Source: an uncultured Gemmatimonadota bacterium (GTDB taxonomy: Bacteria; Gemmatimonadota; Gemmatimonadetes; Gemmatimonadales; Gemmatimonadaceae). Taken from it: a stretch of 9,354 bases of DNA. The stretch spans positions 1-9,354 of the forward strand of contig CAMLIT010000145.1 of assembly GCA_946480295.1 (NCBI GenBank), in the 5' to 3' direction. Each line of letters starts with the position of its first letter. Positions within the stretch are counted from its first letter, which is position 1. Position numbers and translations under genes: made by a program. Positions 1 to 5,591 of the stretch are shown here, in pieces. The notes below the pieces were generated by a model. It was given only the letters and a program-made list of their open reading frames with translations, was not told where the DNA came from and made no database searches.

Positions 1-26
1 GCGGCCGCCCAGCCTCCCTGGGGCCC

Positions 27-108
27 GGGGGGGGGGGGGGGCGCCACCTCCCGCCCCCCCCCCGGGGGTGGGGGGGGGGGGGGGGGGGGCGGGCCCCCCC
101 CCCCCCCC
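27..108. repeat. Poly-G / poly-C homopolymer block
   Basis: Four long tracts lie side by side: 15 G at 27-41, 10 C at 54-63, 20 G at 70-89 and 15 C at 94-108. The alternating G and C tracts could fold on themselves, and the G tracts could form a quadruplex. The block lies just beyond the 3' end of the MarR gene, so it could act as a transcription barrier. Tracts this long are also typical of assembly or sequencing error at a contig edge, and their exact lengths should not be trusted. No gene is visible in positions 1-119. Confidence 0.8.
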
Positions 109-119
109 ACCCCGCGGCG

Positions 120-749
120 TCAGTGGTCCGCGCCGTTCTCCTCGCCGAACATCGCCGGCTCGGCGAGATCGATCTCCGCCGTCGACAGCCACTCCTCGAG
201 CAGCTCGGCCAGCGTGCGGCGGCGCTCGTCCTCCAGCTTCGCCAGCGCGCCGATGAGCTGCGACTGCACGGTCGTCGGCGTGCGCGAGAGCACCTCGCGC
301 CCCGCGTCCGTGATCGCGATCTCGATGCGCCGGTGGTCGCCCGCGCTCGCCTTGCGCGACAGCAGCCCGCGCTCGGACAGGCGGCGCACGACCACCGACA
401 CCGAGCTCTGATGCGTCGCCGTCCGCACCGCGAGGTCGTTCAGCGACTGGACCGGGCTGCGCGCGAGCTCCTGGAGCACGAACACCTGGGCGAGGCTCAT
501 CCCGGTGCGGAGCTCCATCGTCCGCGTGTTGATGTGCAGCGCGCGCACGACGCTGCGGATCGCGGTGAGGGCGCGCGTCGCGTCGTCGGGCTCCGTGCGC
601 GCCGCGGCCGCGACGGGCACCGCGCGCTCCGGCGCGGGCGTCTCGACGGCGGTGGCGCCACTCGCGGTGCGATCGAGCGAGCGGTGCCCGGGTTTGTTCG
701 TCCGCTCGATCGTCGAGTCGAGCGCGGCGGGGTGCAGAGTGGCGGCCAT
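120..749 (-). CDS. MarR-family winged-helix transcriptional regulator
   Basis: Predicted 209-residue cytoplasmic DNA-binding regulator. Residues 58-190 carry the MarR fold: N-terminal helices, then a helix-turn-helix around 100-133 (LNDLAVRT, then SSVSVVVRRLSERGLL). A wing follows at about 134-147, with the D-H-R-R signature (D138-R141) just before the IEIAIT strand. Long C-terminal helices (160-190) would make the dimer. Family members usually repress or activate nearby genes in response to small molecules, oxidants or metals; the ligand cannot be read here. Residues 1-55 are an Ala/Pro/Thr-rich extension absent from most MarR proteins, so the true start may be further in, although there is no Met before residue 78 other than the first. 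No clear ribosome binding site precedes the ATG. It lies 55 bp downstream of the FeoA-domain gene on the same strand, so the two are probably co-transcribed. Confidence 0.85.
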   Translation of the reverse strand: MAATLHPAALDSTIERTNKPGHRSLDRTASGATAVETPAPERAVPVAAAARTEPDDATRALTAIRSVVRALHINTRTMELRTGMSLAQVFVLQELARSPVQSLNDLAVRTATHQSSVSVVVRRLSERGLLSRKASAGDHRRIEIAITDAGREVLSRTPTTVQSQLIGALAKLEDERRRTLAELLEEWLSTAEIDLAEPAMFGEENGADH

Positions 750-804
750 GGTCGGTCGGGGCTGATGTGAGTGCGGCGGTGGGTGCGCGAGCGAGTCGGG
801 GGCC

Positions 805-1035
805 TCAGCTCGCGCGGGCGGCGCGTCCGATCGGCTCCACCCCGATGAACATCCCGAGCTCCCGCTCGAGCGACACCTGCCGCCGCGTCGGCAGCTGCAC
901 CAGCAGGTGGTCCATCGTGCTGCCGATGCAGGTCAGCTCGTCACCCTCGCGGATGCCGTGATCGGCGCAGCGCGCGCGCACGAGGTCGAAGGCGATGTGC
1001 TGGACGCGGAGCGGCGTGTTCTCCGGCGCGCCCAT
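805..1035 (-). CDS. FeoA-domain protein (small, SH3-like fold)
   Basis: Predicted 76-residue cytoplasmic protein that matches the FeoA domain pattern. It has an N-terminal strand and helix (VQHIAFDLVRARCADHGI), the turn with G32-D33 at the position of the usual G-x-x-G-D/E step, then DHLLVQLPTRRQVSLERE and the closing strand FIGVEP. FeoA proteins assist the FeoB ferrous-iron transporter or occur as C-terminal SH3-like modules of DtxR-type metal regulators. No FeoB is visible; it could lie beyond the left edge or be absent. Two cysteines (C23, C36) are present. The frame stays open upstream of the ATG without another ATG, GTG or TTG nearby, so I keep the start at 1035 despite a weak ribosome binding site. 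It is the first gene of a likely two-gene unit with the MarR regulator. Confidence 0.6.
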   Translation of the reverse strand: MGAPENTPLRVQHIAFDLVRARCADHGIREGDELTCIGSTMDHLLVQLPTRRQVSLERELGMFIGVEPIGRAARAS

Positions 1036-1185
1036 CAGGACGCGTTCGAGCGCGAGTGGGGAACGGCATGGCAGCGAAGACGGGGCGCGGGGGGCGCGGG
1101 CACCATCGCCCGCTGAAGTCGGGAGCCGAACGGACGGGAGGATTCTATCGCGTGTCGCGCGGGCAGCTATCCGACTTCGGAAGAC

Positions 1186-1210
1186 ACCCTGTCAGGGTTT
1201 GCCTGAAACC
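1186..1210. promoter_or_regulatory. Cluster of overlapping inverted repeats in divergent intergenic region
   Basis: ACCCTGTCAGGGT (1186-1198) is a perfect 6+1+6 dyad. It overlaps a second dyad, GGTTT-GCCTG-AAACC (1196-1210). A further 8-bp inverted repeat pairs GAAGTCGG (1115-1122) with CCGACTTC (1171-1178). The cluster sits in the 244 bp between the minus-strand feoA/marR unit and the plus-strand lipoprotein. A TAGAAT hexamer, -10-like for the minus strand, lies at 1142-1147, but I see no convincing -35. MarR-family proteins commonly bind dyads between divergent genes, so self-regulation here is a reasonable but unproven reading. Confidence 0.4.
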
Positions 1211-1279
1211 ACTGGCTGAGCTCGTTCGTCCCGCATGGGGCGCCAGGCCGCCCGCCATCGACTCCTCCACCACCCGATC

Positions 1280-2815
1280 ATGCACCTGCTCTCTCCCCGC
1301 TCTCACCTTCGTGCCTCCGCGTACGCCCTCGCCGCGGGCGCTGCCCTCGTCATGCTCCAGGCGTGCGGTGGCGACAGCACCTCCGCGCCGAAAGGCCCCG
1401 GCCCCGTCGCCGCGCTCGTCGTTCGCTCCCAGCCCGCCGGCGCCACCGCCGGCGCCCCGCTGACGACCCAGCCCGTCCTCGAGCTGCGCGACGCAAACGG
1501 CCAGCTCGTCCCCTCCGACACCGACCACGTCACCGTCGCCATCGCCTCGGGCGGCGGCACCCTCGGCGGCACCACCACCGTGCAGACCGTGGGCGGCGTC
1601 GCGACCTTCACCAACCTCGCCATCTCCGGCGCCGTCGGCGACCGCACCCTGCGCTTCTCGCTGCCCGGCCGCCCGACGATCCCCGCCGTGGCCTCGCAGA
1701 CGATCTCCCTCGGCGCCGGAGCGCCGGCCGCGATCGTCTTCACCACCGTGCCGTCGCACGTCGCGCAGACCCTCGTCGCGCTCGACACCCAGCCGACGAT
1801 CCGGATCGTCGACGCGTCCGGCAACCAGACCAGCGCCGCCGTCCCCGTGAAGCTCACCGTCCAGGGCACTGGCGCCATCGCCGCCGGAGACACCGTCGTC
1901 ACGACCGCGAACGGCGTCGGCGCGTTCACCGGGCTCACCCTCGGCGCGCTCAACGGGAGCGTCGGCGACGTCACCCTGCACTTCACCGCCGCCGGCCTCA
2001 CCGAGGCGACGTCCAACGTCACCCTCGGCTGCTATCGTTATGCGCTCGGCGCCGACGCCAGCGTCTCCGACGCGCTCCAGACGGGCGACTGCGTCGGCGC
2101 GGGCAGCCGGCTCTATCACCTCGCCGAGGTGACGTCGAGCTCCGGCAACCTCGCCCGGCAGTTCACCATGAACGGCGACTTCCAGACCGCCCTCTACTTC
2201 CGCGGTCCGGGGAGCACCGGCTCCTTCTGGGGCTACAACGGGAACAGCACCACCAACCAGACCTCGTTCTACCTCCTGGCCCCCGCCGGCACCTCCGAGG
2301 CGATGGTCACCTCGGCGAACGGCGGCACGAGCGGCTCCTACACCCTCGCCAGCGCCAGCTCGACCGAAGACATCCCCGGGTGCGTCACCGTCCTCATCGT
2401 GCCGCCGATCACCACGACCCAGTCGACGACGACGACCGACTGCGCCGGGAACGGCTACTACGGCGACTTCTTCAACTTCCCGATCCCGAGCGGCGTGACG
2501 GTGACCGTCACGATGACCACCGACGGCTTCGATCCGTACCTGAGCCTCTGGCAGACGGGGAGCACGAACGTCAACAAGGCGACCGGCACGACGACCGGGA
2601 CGACGACCACGCTCTCCTACACCAACGACACCGGCGCCGACGCGTGGTTCTACGTCTACGCCGGCGACAACGTGCAGGGCGCGACGGGCAACTACACGCT
2701 CACCATCACGCCGTCGACCAGCGGCTCGCTGTTCACGCGGAACCCGCTGCCGGGTACGGCGCCCGCGTTCGGCGTGGCGTATCCGAGCTCCTCGGCGCCG
2801 AGGGTCGGGCGGTAG
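1280..2815 (+). CDS. Surface lipoprotein with two Ig-like and two PPC-like modules
   Basis: Predicted 511-residue exported lipoprotein. An in-frame ATG at 1235 would add 15 residues, but starting at 1280 gives a normal lipoprotein signal: basic residues, hydrophobic core (YALAAGAALVML), then lipobox L-Q-A-C with C29 as the lipidated residue, followed by GGDSTSAP. Neither start has a clear ribosome binding site. Residues 41-143 and 147-249 are two similar Ig-like beta modules (A-A-L-V-V / A-A-I-V-F openings, TQPxLELRDANG / TQPTIRIVDASG, then GVATFTNLAISGAVGD / GVGAFTGLTLGALNGSVGD). Residues 251-359 and 368-478 are two beta modules resembling pre-peptidase C-terminal (PPC) domains, with ending motifs GSYTLAS and GNYTLTI. 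Each PPC-like module opens with a cysteine pair of identical C-x19-C spacing (C251/C271 and C368/C388), probably a disulfide. No catalytic domain is visible, so adhesion, binding or a structural surface role is most likely. A strong terminator follows. Confidence 0.85.
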   Translation: MHLLSPRSHLRASAYALAAGAALVMLQACGGDSTSAPKGPGPVAALVVRSQPAGATAGAPLTTQPVLELRDANGQLVPSDTDHVTVAIASGGGTLGGTTTVQTVGGVATFTNLAISGAVGDRTLRFSLPGRPTIPAVASQTISLGAGAPAAIVFTTVPSHVAQTLVALDTQPTIRIVDASGNQTSAAVPVKLTVQGTGAIAAGDTVVTTANGVGAFTGLTLGALNGSVGDVTLHFTAAGLTEATSNVTLGCYRYALGADASVSDALQTGDCVGAGSRLYHLAEVTSSSGNLARQFTMNGDFQTALYFRGPGSTGSFWGYNGNSTTNQTSFYLLAPAGTSEAMVTSANGGTSGSYTLASASSTEDIPGCVTVLIVPPITTTQSTTTTDCAGNGYYGDFFNFPIPSGVTVTVTMTTDGFDPYLSLWQTGSTNVNKATGTTTGTTTTLSYTNDTGADAWFYVYAGDNVQGATGNYTLTITPSTSGSLFTRNPLPGTAPAFGVAYPSSSAPRVGR

Positions 2816-2847
2816 CGCCCGACGAGTCGGCGACCGTCGGATCAGCG

Positions 2848-2883
2848 AAACGCCGCCGGGGCTCCGTGCCCCGGCGGCGTTTT
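2848..2883 (+). terminator. Rho-independent terminator after the lipoprotein gene
   Basis: A perfect 14-bp stem (2848-2861 pairing with 2869-2882) has a 7-nt loop (2862-2868). The stem is GC-rich with A:T pairs at its base, and the right arm runs into TTTT (2880-2883). It starts 33 bases after the lipoprotein stop codon, which fits termination of that gene. The left arm also carries AAA, so some activity on the other strand is possible. Confidence 0.85.
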
Positions 2884-2974
2884 CGTGTGTGCGTCGGGCC
2901 GGAGTGCGGCGCCACGCGACCGGAGCGCAGCGGGAGCATGGCTCGATCGGCCTTCCATCCACCCCGCGGACGAT

Positions 2975-3000
2975 AACGATCGTTCTCCGGCCACCGGTGG
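2975..3000. promoter_or_regulatory. Two perfect palindromes just upstream of a promoter
   Basis: AACGATCGTT (2975-2984) and CCACCGGTGG (2991-3000) are both perfect 10-bp palindromes. The second ends one base before the -35 hexamer at 3002. This is the usual place for an activator or repressor site. The regulator is unknown, and in such a GC-rich genome the second palindrome could arise by chance; the AT-containing first one is less expected. Confidence 0.35.
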
Positions 3001-3001
3001 C

Positions 3002-3031
3002 TTGACGGCCGCCGGCGGGCGCACGTACGAT
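3002..3031 (+). promoter_or_regulatory. Sigma70-type promoter of the hydrolase gene
   Basis: TTGACG (3002-3007) matches the -35 consensus at five of six bases. TACGAT (3026-3031) matches TATAAT at four of six. They are separated by 18 bases. Transcription would start near 3038, giving a leader of about 75 nt before the ATG at 3113. No competing open frame with recognisable coding sense occupies 2884-3112. Confidence 0.6.
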
Positions 3032-3102
3032 GCAGCGCGACGATGAAGTCGTGCAGGTGCCGAGGAACCCTTCCGCGCACATCGGGCGCGGCTGTGCGTT
3101 TC

Positions 3103-3108
3103 AGGAGG
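3103..3108 (+). promoter_or_regulatory. Ribosome binding site (AGGAGG) fixing the hydrolase start
   Basis: AGGAGG is separated by four C residues from the ATG at 3113. This favours that start over the in-frame Met codons at residues 11 and 17. Confidence 0.8.
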
Positions 3109-3112
3109 CCCC

Positions 3113-4630
3113 ATGTCGTCGCTCGCGACTGGCCCCGTTGGGATGAGCGGCCTGGCGCCCATGCGCGCCGATCGCAAGCACCTCGCGGTGTTCGTGCACG
3201 GTTTCAACAGCTCCGCGCGCTGCTGGGACGCGATGCTCGCGCTGCTGCGCGATGATCCCGAGATCGCCCCCGCGTTCGAGCTCCTGTGCTTCGAGTACTC
3301 GACCGGCATCGCGCGCATGCCGGTCATTCGACGCTTTCCCAACATCTTCGAGGTCGGGCGCGGACTCGGACACTGGCTCGATTCGATCGGCGACGGCTAT
3401 CGTGACATCACGCTCGTGGGCCACAGCCAGGGCGGGCTGGTCATCCAGAGCTTCCTCCTCGATCGATTGGAGGACGACCGCGGCGAATCGCTCGCGCGCG
3501 TGCGCGAGGTTCTCCTCATCGCCACGCCCAACCTCGGGTCGTCGGTCTTCAGCGGCGTGCGGAAGGCGTTCTCGCGCGTCCTGCCGAACTCCCAGGAGTA
3601 CATGCTGCGCGTGCTCAACGGCGACATCGCCCGGCTGATGCGCGAGGTGCAGAAGCGCATCGTCGGCGCCGGGGACGCGAAGGCGCGGGAGTGTCCCGTC
3701 GCCATCCAGGCGCTGTGGGGGGAGATGGACCAGATCGTCCCCGAGCCGTCCGCCCGAGGGGCCTTCACGAGCGGCTTCGCCATTCCCGGCGATCACAGCT
3801 CGGTCCTGAAACCCTCCGGCGGCCGCGGCGATCGCCGTTATCGCGCCGTGCGTGACGCGCTGCTCGAGCCCCTCGGGCATCGGAACGTCTTCGACATCGC
3901 CCTCTACGAGGTGACCATCGCGCCGCGGCCCGTGCCACCGCCCGGCGTCTTCGACCTGACGAGGCTCACCCCGCCGCGCCGGATCCGGACGGACAACATC
4001 GGGCGCGTCGACCAATCGGTCGTCTTCACCGAGCGGAACCGCTGCGACGAGCTGTTCACGCTCAGCTACGGGACACTGAACCCCAACGGCTACGTCGACG
4101 CGGTCGCCAGCCACCCGAACGAAGCCTCCAGCCAGCAGCTCGGCGACTACCAGCTCGGTGGGCTGCGGTATCCGTTCTGCTTCCGCCCCAGGGCGCTCGC
4201 GACGCCGGCCCCCCGCTACACGCTGAGCGTCGAGGTCTACGACGGCTTCGGACCGGGCAATCGCAACTGGCACTTCCACCTCCGGAAGCCTAACGAGCGC
4301 CGCCACTACGGGCGCTTCCGCCTCACGCTGGACCTTCAGCGCTACCTGCACGCGACGCCGCCCTTCCAGCTCACGACGCCGCCCGTCCTGTACTTCTATC
4401 GCGAGGACGTGGAGCACGGCGACCTGTGCCGCCGCCGCGAACGACGCCTCGCCGAGATCCTGGCCCCCCTCCCCGACACGCCGGACGGCGTGTGGACGTG
4501 GGAGCTGATCGACCTCTCCGAGGGCGTCGTGGACGTGGCCTGGGACGTCGCGCCTCGACCCACCGTGGGGAGCGGGACGGACGCGTCCGCGACACCACCA
4601 CATGCTCCGGGCGACGCTGCGGCTGGATGA
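3113..4630 (+). CDS. SERAC1/DUF676-like alpha/beta hydrolase with unknown C-terminal domain
   Basis: Predicted 505-residue cytoplasmic protein with no signal peptide or membrane segment. Residues 22-255 are an alpha/beta-hydrolase domain. They contain the oxyanion strand VFVHGF (26-31), the nucleophile elbow GHSQGG with Ser105, the strand LLIATPNLGSS (134-144), a likely acid Asp206 in WGEMDQIVP, and His228 in GDHSSVLKP. The H-S-x-x-x-K-P ending resembles SERAC1- and DUF676-type lipase-like proteins, so an ester, lipid or acyl substrate is plausible. Residues 262-480 form a second domain rich in predicted beta strands (YTLSVEVYDGFGPGNRNWHFHL, FRLTLDLQRYLH, PPVLYFYR) that I do not recognise. 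A Pro/Ala/Gly tail follows. The last 29 bases overlap the next gene in another frame, implying translational coupling. The strong promoter and ribosome binding site suggest that this gene leads the unit. The catalytic class is fairly sure; the biological role is not known. Confidence 0.85.
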   Translation: MSSLATGPVGMSGLAPMRADRKHLAVFVHGFNSSARCWDAMLALLRDDPEIAPAFELLCFEYSTGIARMPVIRRFPNIFEVGRGLGHWLDSIGDGYRDITLVGHSQGGLVIQSFLLDRLEDDRGESLARVREVLLIATPNLGSSVFSGVRKAFSRVLPNSQEYMLRVLNGDIARLMREVQKRIVGAGDAKARECPVAIQALWGEMDQIVPEPSARGAFTSGFAIPGDHSSVLKPSGGRGDRRYRAVRDALLEPLGHRNVFDIALYEVTIAPRPVPPPGVFDLTRLTPPRRIRTDNIGRVDQSVVFTERNRCDELFTLSYGTLNPNGYVDAVASHPNEASSQQLGDYQLGGLRYPFCFRPRALATPAPRYTLSVEVYDGFGPGNRNWHFHLRKPNERRHYGRFRLTLDLQRYLHATPPFQLTTPPVLYFYREDVEHGDLCRRRERRLAEILAPLPDTPDGVWTWELIDLSEGVVDVAWDVAPRPTVGSGTDASATPPHAPGDAAAG

Positions 4631-5243
4631 CGGCGAGACCGCCGTCGTCGGATACGGCTCGCTCTTCTCGCGACCCAGCATCGAGCAGACCCTGGGGCGC
4701 AAGTACGACGGGCCCTTCGTCATCGCCCACCTCGCGGGATGGAGGCGGACGTGGGACGTCGCCATGCCCAATGGGGCGTTCTACTACGACGACCCGGCCG
4801 GGCGCGTGTACCCCGAGCAGGTGGTGTACCTGAACGTCCGCCGCGACCCCGGCACGCTCATGAACTGTGTCGTGTTCGTCGTCAGGCAGGACGAGCTCGA
4901 CGCGATGGACGATCGCGAGTGGATCTACGATCGGACCCGCATCACCGGCGACCTGCGAGACCTCGTCGTCGAGGGTGGCGAGGCGGTGATGTACGTCGGT
5001 CGGCCCGAGCGCATCGTGTCGCGGCCGGCGTCGGCGCGGCAGGCGGCGATCCGCGCGACGTACCTTCGCCTCCTCGAATCCGCCCTCGGGTCGCTGCCTG
5101 AGGAGATCCGCGCGGAATACGCCCGATCGACGGACGAACCGCCGCGAGCGCTCGTGGTGGACGACCATCTCGATCCCGAGCGTCCCAACCCGTGGGCGGC
5201 CGCCGGCCGCCGGCACTCACCCGAGGCGCACCTGCGCCCGTGA
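4602..5243 (+). CDS. Gamma-glutamylcyclotransferase-fold (GGCT/AIG2-like) protein
   Basis: Predicted 213-residue cytoplasmic protein. The N-terminal strand leads to VVGYGSLFSRPSIEQTLG, where Y-G-S-L (18-21) is the substrate-pocket signature of the GGCT fold. GWRRTW (46-51) matches the conserved 'r-x-W' strand after the first helix. The stretch QDELDAMDDREWIYDRTRI (96-114) corresponds to the region that carries the catalytic Glu, here most likely E106. Enzymes of this fold release 5-oxoproline from gamma-glutamyl amines or amino acids, or act on gamma-glutamyl peptides such as glutathione. The bacterial substrate cannot be told from sequence. Residues 170-213 form a polar, Pro/Arg-rich tail outside the fold. 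The start has no clear ribosome binding site and lies inside the hydrolase gene (29-base overlap), so reinitiation after the hydrolase is likely. The two products may work in the same pathway. Confidence 0.75.
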   Translation: MLRATLRLDDGETAVVGYGSLFSRPSIEQTLGRKYDGPFVIAHLAGWRRTWDVAMPNGAFYYDDPAGRVYPEQVVYLNVRRDPGTLMNCVVFVVRQDELDAMDDREWIYDRTRITGDLRDLVVEGGEAVMYVGRPERIVSRPASARQAAIRATYLRLLESALGSLPEEIRAEYARSTDEPPRALVVDDHLDPERPNPWAAAGRRHSPEAHLRP

Positions 5244-5390
5244 GCTTCCTCGCGCCAACGTATTCCCGGCGACCCGGACGGAGGTCGACCGCAGGAGGCG
5301 TCGGAGCCGCACATCGACCTTCGAGCGACGCAGCGATCGCCTGACTCACCCCGCCCGACCTTCCGCCCGCCTTCCCCGACTGCCCGCTGA

Positions 5391-5591
5391 CCCCCGGCCC
5401 CCCATGCTACGGGACGAACGCTCGCCAGCGCCGAGGGCTTCGTCACGTCTGCCTTCCGCGGCAGCACGCGTACGGTGCTCTACCGCCGGTCGCCGGTGAC
5501 CGGCTGGCGGTACGCGTTCGGGTTTCGTGCAGCGACAGACCGCGAACCGCGCGCGGTGAGCGGCGTCGCCGGCCCAGGAGGTGGCAGATGA
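5391..5591 (+). pseudogene. Coding-like remnant or small ORF ahead of the Cache gene
   Basis: This is the only coding-like stretch in the 344-bp gap 5244-5587. The frame is open from the stop at 5388-5390 to a TGA at 5589-5591 that overlaps the ATG of the next gene (ATGA). From 5421 to 5522, 32 of 34 codons end in G or C, as in real genes here. The peptide includes GFVTSAFRGSTRTVLYRR and then GWRYAFGFRAATD. The ending G-F-R-A-A resembles the C-terminus of formylglycine-generating-enzyme (sulfatase-modifying factor) domains, but the match is short. There is no ATG; in-frame GTG codons lie at 5475 and 5496. It may be a decayed gene tail, a small coupled ORF, or chance. The rest of the gap, 5244-5390, shows nothing I recognise. 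Confidence 0.25.
5576..5582 (+). promoter_or_regulatory. Strong ribosome binding site (AGGAGGT)
   Basis: AGGAGGT lies five bases before the ATG at 5588. It is the best Shine-Dalgarno match in the window and fixes the start of the four-Cache protein. It also argues against a hidden upstream signal peptide. Confidence 0.85.

Noticed and set aside
1..8. GCGGCCGC (NotI site) at the very first bases, possibly a cloning linker
   Set aside because: An 8-base all-GC palindrome is expected often in such a genome. The adjoining homopolymers are better evidence of an edge artefact.
120..770. Plus-strand open frame opposite the MarR gene
   Set aside because: It is Arg/His/Leu-rich with no domain, whereas the minus strand shows a complete winged helix.
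1145..3082. 645-codon open frame on the minus strand
   Set aside because: It lies antisense to the lipoprotein gene, runs through its terminator and the next promoter, and encodes a Gly/Arg/Val/Asp-rich peptide with no domain. It is open because stops are rare at this GC content.
3101..4771. 556-codon open frame on the minus strand
   Set aside because: It is antisense to the hydrolase, whose catalytic triad, promoter and ribosome binding site are clear. The peptide has no recognisable fold.
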